From Stappia sp. WLB 29 (lineage in GTDB: Bacteria; Pseudomonadota; Alphaproteobacteria; Rhizobiales; Stappiaceae), in assembly GCF_023507705.1 (NCBI RefSeq), contig NZ_JALBGD010000001.1:663212-727211 (forward strand): a stretch of 64,000 bases of DNA. The letters are read 5' to 3'. The notes below the pieces were generated by a model. It searched no databases and was not told where the DNA came from. It was given only the letters and a program-made list of their open reading frames with translations. Below, piece after piece: positions 40,877 through 50,116 of the stretch. Every line of letters begins with the position of its first letter. Position 1 is the first letter of the stretch. The position numbers were made by a program, and so were the translations under genes.

Positions 40877-42190
40877 CTACTCGACCTGTTCCTCCGGCTC
40901 GGCCGCTGCGTGGCCCGCCGTGGTGCGCGACATCTGCATCGCGCCGTCGCCGAAGCGCCGGCCGAAATAGCCGTCGATAGCGGAAACGAGAGCCTGCGAC
41001 ATGCGCCCGCGCCATTCGTCGGTGGTCATCAGCTTCTCGTCGAGACGGTTCGACAGATAGCCGAGCTCGACCAGGGCGGACGGAACGTCATGCGCCGTCA
41101 ACACGCGGAAACCGGCGGATCTCTGCGGATTTTTGACCAGCTGCGCCGTTCCGCGCAGCTCGTTCACCAGCGTGCGGGCGAACAGAAAGGAGAATTTCTT
41201 GGTCTCCTGCCGCGCCAGATCGATCAGGATGTCGGTGACGTCGTCGGGCTCGTTGGCAAGGTCGATGCCGGCGATCACGTCCGAGCGGTTCTCGCGTTCG
41301 GCAAGAGCCGCGGCAATTTCGTCGCTGGCCGTCTCCGACAAGGTGTAGACGCCGGCGCCGCGTACCTGGTCGCGGCCGATTCGCACCGAGTCGGCATGGA
41401 CCGACAGCAGCAGGTCGGCCTCCATCTCGCGGGCGATGTGCACCCGCTCGCGCAGCGGGATGAAGACGTCGTCGTCGCGCGTCATGTGCACTTCGTAGCG
41501 CCCGCTCGCCACCAGCTTGTCGCGCAGCATCCGGGTGAAATCGAGCACCACCGCCTTTTCCAGCGTGCCGGACGTGCCGCGGGCTCCCGTGTCGATGCCG
41601 CCGTGACCGGGGTCGAGCACGATCAGCGGCTTGTCGCGGCGGCGCACGGCCGTGAGCTTGTCGCCCTTGCGCGCGACCAGCGGCGCCGGCGCCTGTGCGG
41701 TCTCGAGGAAAGTTTCGCGGCTGGTGCCGACAAGGTCCAGCACCAGCCGCGCCGGCTGGTCGGAGACCGGCGGCAGCACGAAGGACTTGTCGACCGCGAC
41801 CGGACCGGAAGCGTCGAGCACGATGCGGGACTTGCCGGCCGCGAACATGCCGAAGCGCCAGGCGGTGATCAGCCCGCGCCCGTCCTGCCCTGCCGTCGAC
41901 GGCAGGTCGAAGCTCACCTGCGGCAGATCGATGACGACGCGATAGGGATCGGACAGGGTCGATACGGCGAATTCGACCGGCGCCGACAGGTCCATGATGA
42001 AGCGGGTGCGCTTTTCGTCGCCGGCAACACGCGCTTCGCGCGCCACGGCCGGCGCACCGGCGTTCGGCGTGACGACGGATTGCGTGGCTGCAGCCTGCAA
42101 GGTGGCCGTCTCGGCCGCGACAGGCCCCGCCGGCAGCGCCAGGCCGGCAGCAAGCGCCAGCAGCCATGTCTTGCGTGCGAAGATCGTCAC
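40877..42190 (-). CDS. amiC: N-acetylmuramoyl-L-alanine amidase, AMIN domain type
   Basis: A 437-residue periplasmic amidase cleaving the glycan-peptide bond for cell separation. A signal peptide (about residues 1-27, cleavage near VAAET) is followed by an AMIN septal-targeting domain (about 40-150) and an Amidase_3 domain. Zinc and catalytic residues are visible in VLDPGHGGIDTGARG, LEKAVVLDF, SVHAD and LVELGYLSN. The GTG at 42190 has GAGG well placed and gives a clean signal peptide; the open frame further upstream does not. It heads the amiC-mrcA-prfB group. Confidence 0.92.
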   Translation of the reverse strand: MTIFARKTWLLALAAGLALPAGPVAAETATLQAAATQSVVTPNAGAPAVAREARVAGDEKRTRFIMDLSAPVEFAVSTLSDPYRVVIDLPQVSFDLPSTAGQDGRGLITAWRFGMFAAGKSRIVLDASGPVAVDKSFVLPPVSDQPARLVLDLVGTSRETFLETAQAPAPLVARKGDKLTAVRRRDKPLIVLDPGHGGIDTGARGTSGTLEKAVVLDFTRMLRDKLVASGRYEVHMTRDDDVFIPLRERVHIAREMEADLLLSVHADSVRIGRDQVRGAGVYTLSETASDEIAAALAERENRSDVIAGIDLANEPDDVTDILIDLARQETKKFSFLFARTLVNELRGTAQLVKNPQRSAGFRVLTAHDVPSALVELGYLSNRLDEKLMTTDEWRGRMSQALVSAIDGYFGRRFGDGAMQMSRTTAGHAAAEPEEQVE

Positions 42191-43101
42191 TCTATATGCC
42201 TCTCGCCGGTCCCTGCCCGCCCCGCCGGTTACTGCAGCAAGATGTAGCGCGTCGCAAGTTAACCTTTCATTGACGATACGACGCGTCACCCGCAAATGCG
42301 AGGCGCAGCTGCGCAGATGCACGCAAAGGTCGACACCTGCCTGCAAGCGTACTTGCCATATGCCTTTCGCGACCGTAAAAGAAATGCGACGGGTCCGGGA
42401 TTTGAATCTGATTCAGCCTGGGTCTCTCTGGTGCCATCTGGCGGCGTCCGGTCAAGCCAACTGTGCTTTCGTAGACAGCGAACATCACTTGGCAGCGGCG
42501 CCCGGCAGGGTGGCCATCGAATTCGTGCGTTCCCGGTCTGCGTGGCAAAAGCCGAACACCGGGACCCGGTCGATGGTGCCGCACGTCATCGATGCCTCGA
42601 GCCTGCAATGGCACGCCGCGCATCGACGACGCCCCGCACCCCGGACGCGTGCGTCCCGACCGGCGCTCCGTAGCGCCCCCCGGCCGCCCCTTCGGCGCCG
42701 CGGGAAGCTCGCCGCGGATCGAGGCGCATGAAGCGTCCGGCTGCGCTCAGCGCATCCGGCGTACGATGGCGGCAAGGCTGGCCGGAGCCCCGTCCCGATT
42801 TGCCACCGAGGCCGCCTCAGCGCCCGGAACGCAAGTCGGCAGGACTGACACATCCGGCCCGCCGCAAGGCAGTGGCCGCCGCAACATGGCTTACTGGGCG
42901 CTGCAATGAACCAATGCGCGAAGACGATCCACAACGGACACGAGGCCGCCGTCACCGGCGTCGCCGGGTCCGGACGGATCGCCGCGCGGTGCAGCACCCC
43001 TTCGTCTTTCATCACACCGCAGAACAGAACGACCGCCCTCGCGCGGATCCGGACGAGCGTGACAAGCCGCCCGGGCGCGACGGTCGTGGAGACACCCATC
43101 A
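42191..43101 (+). promoter_or_regulatory. Long leader/intergenic region upstream of rne
   Basis: About 910 bases separate divergent amiC and rne with no credible gene; the long minus-strand frame at 42485-43108 has Arg-rich, low-complexity composition. RNase E mRNAs carry long 5' leaders through which the enzyme limits its own message, so most of this may be rne leader. I could not fix promoter boxes or fold it by eye. Confidence 0.5.
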
Positions 43102-45711
43102 ATGGCAAACAAGATGCTTATCGATGCCGCGCACCCGGAGGAGACCCGGGTCGTCGTGGTGCGCGGAAACAGGGTCGAGGAATTTGATTTCGAGGCCGCG
43201 AACCGCAAGCAGCTTCGCGGCAACATCTACCTGGCCAAGGTGACGCGCGTCGAGCCGTCGCTGCAGGCCGCCTTCGTCGACTATGGCGGAAACCGTCACG
43301 GCTTCCTGGCCTTCGGCGAGATCCATCCCGACTACTACCAGATTCCGATGGCCGACCGTCAGGCGCTCATCGAGGAAGAGGAGGCGGAGGCCGCCCGCGC
43401 CGACGAAGACGAGCGCCCCTCGCGCCGCAAGAGCAAGGCCGCCAAGCCCGCCGAGCAGGAGAACGGCGACGCCGTCGCTTCCGAGGAAGGCGAGAACGGC
43501 GAAGACGACGTCGAGTCGGTCGGCGCGGAAGACGCGCTGGAGGAGCTCCCCCAGCGCGCCCGCAAGCACCGCAAGCAGTACAAGATCCAGGAAGTGATCA
43601 AGCGCCGGCAGGTGCTGCTGGTGCAGGTCGTCAAGGAAGAGCGCGGCAACAAGGGCGCTGCGCTGACCACCTACCTGTCGCTGGCCGGCCGCTATTCGGT
43701 CTTGATGCCGAACACCGCCCGCGGCGGCGGCATCTCGCGCAAGATCACCACCCCGACCGACCGCAAGCGCCTGAAGAAGATCGCCTCCGAGCTGGAAGTG
43801 CCGCAGGGCATGGGCGTGATCCTGCGCACCGCCGGCGCCAGCCGTACCAAGGCCGAGATCAAGCGCGATTTCGAATACCTGATGCGGCTTTGGGAGAATG
43901 TGCGCGACCTGACGCTGCAGTCGTCGGCGCCCTACCTCGTCTACGAGGAGGGCTCGCTGATCAAGCGCTCGATCCGCGACCTCTACAACAAGGACATCGA
44001 CCAGGTCCTGGTGGCCGGCGACGAAGGTTACCGCGAAGCCAAGGACTTCATGCGCATGCTCATGCCGAGCCATGCCAAGAACGTCCAGCCCTACAAGGAC
44101 GCGACGCCGGTCTTCTCGCGCTTCATGGTCGAGAGCCAGCTCGATGCCATGTTCTCGCCGCAGGTGACGCTGAAGTCGGGCGGCTACATCGTCATCAACC
44201 AGACCGAGGCGCTGGTCGCCATCGACGTCAACTCCGGCAAGTCGACGCGCGAACACAATATCGAGGACACCGCCGTCCAGACCAACCTGGAGGCGGCGGA
44301 GGAAGTGGCACGCCAGCTGAGGCTGCGCGACCTGGCCGGCCTGATCGTGATCGACTTCATCGACATGGAGGAGAACAAGAACAATCGGGCCGTCGAGCGC
44401 AAGCTGAAGGACTGCCTGAAGAACGACCGGGCCCGCATCCAGGTCGGCCGCATCTCGCATTTCGGCCTTCTGGAGATGTCGCGCCAGCGCATTCGCACCG
44501 GCGTCCTGGAAAGCTCCATGACCCCCTGCCCGCATTGCCACGGCACGGGCATGATCCGTTCGGTGGAATCGGTGGCGCTGCATGTGCTGCGCTCGCTTGA
44601 GGACCACCTGCTGAAGGGCGCGACCCACAATCTGATCGTCCGCACGACGACCGAGGCGGCGCTCTACATCCTGAACCAGAAGCGCGGCCACCTGGCCGAC
44701 CTTGAGGCCCGCTTCGGCCTCGAGGTGACGGTGCAGGCCGGCCACATGGACAGCGGCCAGCACTATGTGCTGGAGCGCGGCGAGCCGATCGAGGCGCGGC
44801 CGGACGCGGCCCCGCGCATGATCCAGCCCTCCACCGTGATGCCAATGTCGGTGGAAGAGGCCGAAGAAATCGACGAAGCCGAGATCGAGGTCGAAGAGGA
44901 CGAGGAGGAGACCCCGCGCGGCTCCTCCGCCCGCGACCGCGACGAGGGCGACGACGAGAATGGCGGGCGCAAGCGCCGCCGCCGCCGCCGCCGGCGGCGT
45001 CCGGGCTCCGACGACGACCAGCAGCAGACCCGCCAGGCCGATGCAGACGCCGATGACGGCGACGACGACGGCGACAGCGAGGGCGAAGCCAGTGCCGCCG
45101 GCCGCCAGGAAGAAGGCGACGACGACGAGCGCTCGCGCCGCAAGCGCCGCCGCGGCCGCCGGGGCGGTCGCCGCAGCCGCCGCGAGGGCGAGGGCGAGAA
45201 CGGCGAGAACGAGAATGGCGACGCGGTTGTGCAGGGCTCCGACGACAACGACGGTGCCGGCGAGGCCGAGACCGGGGACAGCGTGAGCGAACCGGCGACG
45301 GCAGCGTCCGCCGACGAGGCGACGAGCGCGGAGGACACCTCGCCCGAAGCCGCCATCGAGACGCCTGCCGAAGCGCCTGCGGAGCCGGTTGCCGAGGCAC
45401 AGGCCGACGACGCGGCGGGCGCGGCCCCCGAGGTGCCGGCTGCTGAGGCCGAAGCGCCGGCGCAAGAGCCGACCGAGCCGGTCGCGGCCGTTGCCGAACC
45501 TGCTGAAGAGACGAGCGAAACCGCGCCAGAGGACGAGCCGGCGGAGGCTGTCGCTGAGGCGATGAGCGCGCCCGAGGCCCCGGCCAAGCCGGCAGCTCCG
45601 AGCGAGCCCGTCGTGGTGCGCGAGACCGTCTCCAAGGACGGCAGCACCGAAGAGACCGATCCGGACGGCCCGAAGCGGTCCGGCTGGTGGCAGCGCCGCA
45701 GCTTCTTCTGA
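43102..45711 (+). CDS. rne: Ribonuclease E
   Basis: An 869-residue endoribonuclease, scaffold of the degradosome and rRNA/tRNA processing enzyme. The catalytic half is complete: the S1 domain starts at about residue 38, catalytic Asp375 (VAIDVNSG) and Asp418 (VIDFIDM), and zinc-link Cys476 and Cys479 (CPHCHGTG); spacing between these equals E. coli. The S1 domain carries a charged Glu/Lys-rich insert of about 65 residues (88-152), typical of alphaproteobacteria. The C-terminal third is disordered, with Arg-rich (KRRRRRRRRRRPG) and acidic Ala/Pro/Glu segments, and ends in an aromatic motif GWWQRRSFF that may dock a partner. Confidence 0.96.
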   Translation: MANKMLIDAAHPEETRVVVVRGNRVEEFDFEAANRKQLRGNIYLAKVTRVEPSLQAAFVDYGGNRHGFLAFGEIHPDYYQIPMADRQALIEEEEAEAARADEDERPSRRKSKAAKPAEQENGDAVASEEGENGEDDVESVGAEDALEELPQRARKHRKQYKIQEVIKRRQVLLVQVVKEERGNKGAALTTYLSLAGRYSVLMPNTARGGGISRKITTPTDRKRLKKIASELEVPQGMGVILRTAGASRTKAEIKRDFEYLMRLWENVRDLTLQSSAPYLVYEEGSLIKRSIRDLYNKDIDQVLVAGDEGYREAKDFMRMLMPSHAKNVQPYKDATPVFSRFMVESQLDAMFSPQVTLKSGGYIVINQTEALVAIDVNSGKSTREHNIEDTAVQTNLEAAEEVARQLRLRDLAGLIVIDFIDMEENKNNRAVERKLKDCLKNDRARIQVGRISHFGLLEMSRQRIRTGVLESSMTPCPHCHGTGMIRSVESVALHVLRSLEDHLLKGATHNLIVRTTTEAALYILNQKRGHLADLEARFGLEVTVQAGHMDSGQHYVLERGEPIEARPDAAPRMIQPSTVMPMSVEEAEEIDEAEIEVEEDEEETPRGSSARDRDEGDDENGGRKRRRRRRRRRPGSDDDQQQTRQADADADDGDDDGDSEGEASAAGRQEEGDDDERSRRKRRRGRRGGRRSRREGEGENGENENGDAVVQGSDDNDGAGEAETGDSVSEPATAASADEATSAEDTSPEAAIETPAEAPAEPVAEAQADDAAGAAPEVPAAEAEAPAQEPTEPVAAVAEPAEETSETAPEDEPAEAVAEAMSAPEAPAKPAAPSEPVVVRETVSKDGSTEETDPDGPKRSGWWQRRSFF

Positions 45712-45732
45712 TCTACCGTCCATGAGATGACG

Positions 45733-45763
45733 ACGGCGCCCGGGGATATCCGGGCGCCGTTTT
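45733..45763. terminator. Intrinsic terminator of rne
   Basis: Perfect 11-bp stem ACGGCGCCCGG (45733-45743) with 45750-45760 around a 6-base loop, followed by T4, CG and T5. Confidence 0.92.
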
Positions 45764-45786
45764 CGTTTTTGCGGAATCTTGCGAAA

Positions 45787-45821
45787 TTTCGAGACGGATT
45801 TTGCAAAATCCCGTCTCGAAA
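45787..45821. repeat. Long inverted repeat between rne and DUF4405 gene
   Basis: TTTCGAGACGGATTTTG (45787-45803) is followed immediately by its complement (45804-45821) with one extra C. The AT-rich centre ATTTTGCAAAAT is itself palindromic. A shorter related half-site (AAAATCGAGAC) recurs at 45828-45838. It lies between two convergent genes after a separate terminator. The symmetry suggests a protein-binding or recombination site, not a terminator. Confidence 0.7.
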
Positions 45822-45958
45822 TCGGCGAAAATCGAGACTCGCCCGCAAAATCGGCCGAGCGGACCGAACCGCTCCCCGGCGAGGATATCTACCTCCGCCA
45901 GCCCCTCGCCTCGGCGAGCTATCCCCGGGCTTTGCAAAACTTGTCCCCGCGCCCCCTG

Positions 45959-46483
45959 TCAGGGCTTAGCATCTTCCGCAAAGGCCACATCGGCGACGAG
46001 GCCCGGACCGGCGGGCTTGCCGGAGGTGCTGGCGATCTCGGCGAGCGAGGCGGAAGCCAGGTCGCCGTCCGGCGCCACCTGGTAGCCCTTGGCCGCAAGA
46101 CGCTGCGCCAATGCCTGCGGCGTCAGCTCGAAGAGCGGGGCGACCTCGGCGACGGTGCCGTTCTCGATTGCCGACAGGGCGGCACGCATCGGGTTGCCGC
46201 CGCTGGTGGCGGTCAACGCCGGGACGGCGAAGGCCAATGCGGCGGCAAGACCGAGGACGGCGGGAACGAAAAGCTGGCGGCGCTTCAGGTAGCCGGAAAA
46301 GCCGGGCCAGTTGCGCCAAAGATGCACGGCGACGGGCGCGAGCAGCAGCATCGACAGCCATTCGTGCATGCCGTGGAAGGCGGCGGAGCCCCAGTGGAAG
46401 AACAGGGCGACGCCGGACACGGCGGAGACGGCGAAAAGGATGATGGTGAAAGTGGTTCCGTGGGTTTTCAGGACGCGAAGCAT
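45959..46483 (-). CDS. DUF4405 membrane protein, cytochrome b561-like
   Basis: A 174-residue membrane protein. Three helices are visible (about residues 10-31, 40-58 and 72-91), with His in FFHWGSAAFHGMHEW and APVAVHLWRNW placed as in DUF4405 proteins, which are related to heme-binding b-type cytochromes. The C-terminal 75 residues are soluble and include two short AQRLAAKGYQV-type helices. GGAGAG precedes the ATG at 46483. It may carry heme or help a redox partner; no operon partner is present. Longer open frame upstream is not coding. Confidence 0.8.
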   Translation of the reverse strand: MLRVLKTHGTTFTIILFAVSAVSGVALFFHWGSAAFHGMHEWLSMLLLAPVAVHLWRNWPGFSGYLKRRQLFVPAVLGLAAALAFAVPALTATSGGNPMRAALSAIENGTVAEVAPLFELTPQALAQRLAAKGYQVAPDGDLASASLAEIASTSGKPAGPGLVADVAFAEDAKP

Positions 46484-46895
46484 GATGCTCTCCGAACTGG
46501 TCTGCCTCCTCTGCGCCAAGGCGTGCCAGAGGCGCGGGACACCGGCAACGGGCAAGCTGTAACGGTCTGTCGCAAGGCCGGGCGCCGCGACAGATCCGGA
46601 CAGTTTTGGCGGGTGGGCGAGAGGGCCGTGTGGGCGAAGCAAATCCACAGTGTGTCTTCGCCGCCGCTCTGGCAGCCAATGGGCACCGGGTCGCGCTAAC
46701 GCTTGCCCGGTGTGACGACCGAGGGGGAGGAAAGCCCGTACCCATCCCAAGCGCCCGCGCGGAGCAGCGGAGGAGCGCGAGGCGGCCCCTCTCACTCAGG
46801 CCGTCATCAACCCCGGCCGCAGGCGAAGTCGGAGAGCCGGGAACCAGAGGTGCCCTCAGCGGGTGCGAGACGGGAGAGCATCGCCACCTCCCCGA
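46484..46895. other. Intergenic region upstream of DUF4405 gene
   Basis: About 410 bases with no credible gene; contains the minus-strand promoter of the DUF4405 gene by position. A GAGGAAAG at 46727 recalls RNase P RNA but nothing else supports that. Confidence 0.4.
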
Positions 46896-47072
46896 CTGTC
46901 ATACCTGCGAAGGCAGGTATCCAGTATCCGCCAGGGTGGATGGTGACGCCACGGCAGCAGCCTGCGGCCGTTCGACGGCCGCCGGCGGCCTTGTGGCACC
47001 GTCACGGCTCGAGCCGCGCGACCTGTGGTTACTGGATCCCGGTCTCCGGCTGCGCCGGAACCGGGACGACAG
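46896..47072. repeat. Palindromic intergenic repeat element (REP/MITE-like), about 177 bp
   Basis: Bounded by CTGTC (46896-46900) and GACAG (47068-47072). The left hairpin is ATACCTGC-GAAG-GCAGGTAT (46901-46920); the right is a 12-bp stem with one bulge, CCCGGT-C-TCCGGC around TGC (47038-47065). ATCCAGTA (46919-46926) and TACTGGAT (47030-47037) are complementary. The layout resembles interspersed elements common in alphaproteobacterial genomes that start with GTCAT..CCGCGAA..ATCCAG. Confidence 0.75.
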
Positions 47073-47205
47073 GCAGAGGGTGGGGGTCGCAGCGGCGTGT
47101 CGTCGCCGCCGTTCCTGACGCACATGCCCCTCCCCGTGTCTTCCCGGACGAGACCGACGATCCGGAAGGACGAAACGCGAGGGCGGAGCGAACTGCGCCC
47201 GCCCC

Positions 47206-48366
47206 TCACCCCGCCTTTGGCAGCCAGTCGGCGAGCCGCTCGACCGCCTCGGCGATGACGGCGTGATCGCCGGCGAAGGAAAAGCGCATGTAGGACCGCC
47301 CGTTGACCGGATCGAAGTCCGGCCCGGGCGTCGCCGCGATGCCGGCTTCCTCCAAAAGGCGCGAGGCGAAGGCCAGGCTGTCATTGGCGAAGGGACGGAT
47401 GCCGGCATAGAGGTAGAAGGCGCCGTCGACGGGGAGCAGCTCGGTAAAGCCGAGCTGCGGCATGCGCTCCAGCAGCAGCGCGCGGTTGCGGGCGTAGCCG
47501 GCTTTCACCGCCTCCAGTTCGTCGCGCGCATCGAAGGCGGCGGCGGCCGCCCGCTGCGACAGTTCCGGCGGCGAGATGTAGAGGCTCTGGGCGATGCGCT
47601 CGACCGGGCGCACCAGGTCCTCCGGCAGCACCATCCAGCCGATGCGCCAACCGGTCATGCAGTAGTATTTCGAGAAACTGTTGATGACGATGGCCTTGTC
47701 GGTGAAGGAGAGCGCCGTCTCCTGCTCGCCGTCGAAGACGAGGCCGTGATAGATCTCGTCGGAGATGAAGCGGATGTCCAGCGCCTCGCAGGCATCGCTC
47801 AAGGCCTTCAGCGCCTGCGGCGTCATCATCGTGCCGGTGGGATTGGCCGGAGAGGCGACCAGCACGCCCTTGAGCGGCGCCTCGCGGTGGGCCGCCTCCA
47901 GCAGCTCCGGCGTCAGGGCCCAGCGGGTGTCGGCGCCGACCTCGATCTCGACCGGGACGAGACCCAGCGCCTTGAGAATGTTGCGATAGGCCGGATAGCC
48001 CGGCGCGGTGATCGCCACCCGGTCGCCGACATCGAAGGCGGCGAGGAAGGCGAGATTGAAGCCCGCCGACGAGCCGGTGGTGGCGACGATCCGCGACAGG
48101 GGCACGTCGAGCCCGTGGGTGTCGCGATAGTAGCCGGCGATCGCCTGCCGCAGGCCGGCGATGCCGCGCGCCTCGGTATAGCCGATGCGCCCGCCCTCCA
48201 GCGCCGCACGGGCCGCCGCGAGCACGGCGGCTGGCGCCGCCGCGCCGGGCTGGCCGACCTCCATATGCAGGATGTGCCGACCCTCCGCCTCCAGCGTGTT
48301 GGCGCGCGACAGCACGTCCATGGCGAGGAACGGCTCGACTTCGGACCGGCGGGAAGGATGCGACAT
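47206..48366 (-). CDS. Class I/II PLP-dependent aminotransferase
   Basis: A 386-residue fold-type I aminotransferase of the AspC/ArAT class. The PLP lysine is in NSFSKYYCMTGWRIGW; other marks are SPANPTGTM, FISDEIYHGL and the C-terminal Arg in YMRFSFAG. Donor and acceptor are not predictable; substrates such as aspartate, alanine or aromatic amino acids are possible. The start at 48366 has AGGACG upstream; the longer frame is open but lacks similarity. It is divergent from the M48 protease gene. Confidence 0.9.
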   Translation of the reverse strand: MSHPSRRSEVEPFLAMDVLSRANTLEAEGRHILHMEVGQPGAAAPAAVLAAARAALEGGRIGYTEARGIAGLRQAIAGYYRDTHGLDVPLSRIVATTGSSAGFNLAFLAAFDVGDRVAITAPGYPAYRNILKALGLVPVEIEVGADTRWALTPELLEAAHREAPLKGVLVASPANPTGTMMTPQALKALSDACEALDIRFISDEIYHGLVFDGEQETALSFTDKAIVINSFSKYYCMTGWRIGWMVLPEDLVRPVERIAQSLYISPPELSQRAAAAAFDARDELEAVKAGYARNRALLLERMPQLGFTELLPVDGAFYLYAGIRPFANDSLAFASRLLEEAGIAATPGPDFDPVNGRSYMRFSFAGDHAVIAEAVERLADWLPKAG

Positions 48367-48627
48367 GAATAACGTCCTGTGTTCGGTCTGGGCGGCAATC
48401 TGCGGCACGCGGCCCCGCCTGCCCATCTCGCGCCGCATTTGCCGCGTCTAGACGAAAGGCAGGAGGCTTGGGCTGAGCGGTTGACCGCCCTTCACCGGCT
48501 CCCTACCCTTCGCGCGCGTCGCTGTCGAGGCTCGGGATGGACCGCAAGCGGGATTTTGCCCGCAAGGCCCGGCCCGCGCGGCAGGCAAAAGGCAGAACAG
48601 GCCAGCAGAACAGGCAAGAGGCAGAAG

Positions 48628-50058
48628 ATGGGGTCCTTCCGCTCGCTCGACCGCAACCGTCCGGGATCGCTCCCGGCCCGCACGCTGCTGCGCCGGAGCG
48701 CGGCGCTGGCCATGGCCGGCGTGCTGGCGCTGACGCCGATGGGCACGGCGGCGCAGGCTCAAGGCGGCATCCCGCTGGTGCGCGATGCGGAGACGGAAGC
48801 GTTGATGCGCGACTATGCCGGGCCGATCTTCGATGCGGCCGGCATCGCCCGCCAGCAGGTCGATATCGTGCTGGTCAACCGCAACGATTTCAACGCCTTC
48901 GTCGCCGACGCCCGGCGCATCTTCATCAATGTCGGCGTGATCACCGATGCGGAGACGCCCGGCGAGGTGATCGGCGTGCTGGCGCACGAGACCGGACACA
49001 TCACCGGCAATCACCTGGTGCGGCTGCGCCAGGCGCTGGCCAATGCGCAGATCATCGCCGTGATCGGCGCGGTGCTGGGCGCGGGCGCCATGGCCGCCGG
49101 CTCGAGCTCCGGCTCCAGCGGCATCTCGCAGGGCGGCGCCGGCGCGCTGACCGCAGGCGCAGGCCTTGCCCAACGCTCGCTGCTCGCCTATCGGCGCGGC
49201 GAGGAATCGATCGCCGACCGGGCCGCCCTCACCTTCCTGCAGAAGACCCGCCAGTCGGCGCGCGGCAAGCTGAAGACCTTCGCGCGCTTTGCCGACCAGA
49301 CGCTGTTTTCGGCGCAGTACACCGACCCTTACGCGCAGAGCCACCCGATGCCGCGCGAGCGGCTGACCCAGCTGGAGACGGTGGCGCGCCAGAGCCCCTA
49401 TTGGGACGCGCCGGAAGATCCGCGGCTGCAGGCCCGCCACGACATGGTGCGCGCCAAGCTGATCGCGTTCACCGCCCATCCGAATACGGTGGCGCGCGAT
49501 TACCCGCGCTCGGACAGCTCGCTGCCGGCCGAATATGCGCGCGCGGTGGTGACCATGCGCACCCGCAGCCGCAAGGAAGCGGTCGAGGCCATCGACAAGC
49601 TGATCCGCCGGCAGCCGGACAACCCCTATTTCCATGAGCTGAAGGGCCAGGCGCTGCTGGAATCGGGCAACCCGAAAGCGGCCATCGCCCCGTTCCGCCA
49701 GGCCTTGAGCCTGCGCCCGCGCGAGGCCCAGTTCCAGATCTGGCTCGGCTTCGCGCTGGTGGCGGCCAACGACACATCGCTGCTGCCGGAGGCGGAGAGG
49801 ATCCTCAAGGCCGGCCTGCAGGTGGACGAGAACTCGCCCATCGGCCATTCGCAACTGGCCATCGCGCTCGGCCGCCAGGGCAAGACGGCGGAGGCGGATG
49901 TGGCGACTGCAAGGGGCCTGATGGCGCGCGGGGATTTCGAGGCCGCAAAGCGCTACGCCGCCCGCGCACAAAAAAATTTGAAGCGGGGCACGCCCGCATG
50001 GCTGCAAGCCGATGATATCGTGTCCTATAAACCCCCGAAGCTCCCCGGACGGTCGTGA
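48628..50058 (+). CDS. M48 family periplasmic metalloprotease with TPR (BepA-like)
   Basis: A 476-residue exported zinc protease. Signal peptide to about residue 45 (ending AAQAQ), M48 domain with HETGH at 120-124 and a third ligand Glu in RGEESIADRAA, a Gly/Ser-rich membrane-proximal loop, and a C-terminal TPR array (about 340-450: NPYFHELKGQALLESGNPKAA and following). The arrangement matches BepA/YfgC, which clears stalled outer-membrane proteins including LptD. AAGAGGCAG precedes the ATG; earlier in-frame starts give no signal peptide. The ScsC-like gene follows. Confidence 0.92.
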   Translation: MGSFRSLDRNRPGSLPARTLLRRSAALAMAGVLALTPMGTAAQAQGGIPLVRDAETEALMRDYAGPIFDAAGIARQQVDIVLVNRNDFNAFVADARRIFINVGVITDAETPGEVIGVLAHETGHITGNHLVRLRQALANAQIIAVIGAVLGAGAMAAGSSSGSSGISQGGAGALTAGAGLAQRSLLAYRRGEESIADRAALTFLQKTRQSARGKLKTFARFADQTLFSAQYTDPYAQSHPMPRERLTQLETVARQSPYWDAPEDPRLQARHDMVRAKLIAFTAHPNTVARDYPRSDSSLPAEYARAVVTMRTRSRKEAVEAIDKLIRRQPDNPYFHELKGQALLESGNPKAAIAPFRQALSLRPREAQFQIWLGFALVAANDTSLLPEAERILKAGLQVDENSPIGHSQLAIALGRQGKTAEADVATARGLMARGDFEAAKRYAARAQKNLKRGTPAWLQADDIVSYKPPKLPGRS

Positions 50059-50116
50059 CCGCGCCGCAAGGATGCAAGGCACTCACGCCGGCAGGGCCCG
50101 GCCGTTGGAGATCCGA

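Noticed and set aside
42485..43108. 207-residue minus-strand frame in the rne leader
   Set aside because: Cys/Arg-rich random-looking composition, no ribosome site or similarity.
43099..45723. 874-residue minus-strand open frame opposite rne
   Set aside because: Low-complexity antisense of RNase E, including its acidic and Arg-rich repeats.
46727..46734. GAGGAAAG recalling the 5' conserved element of RNase P RNA
   Set aside because: No matching 3' P4 partner or overall structure is visible, and a repeat element follows within 170 bases.
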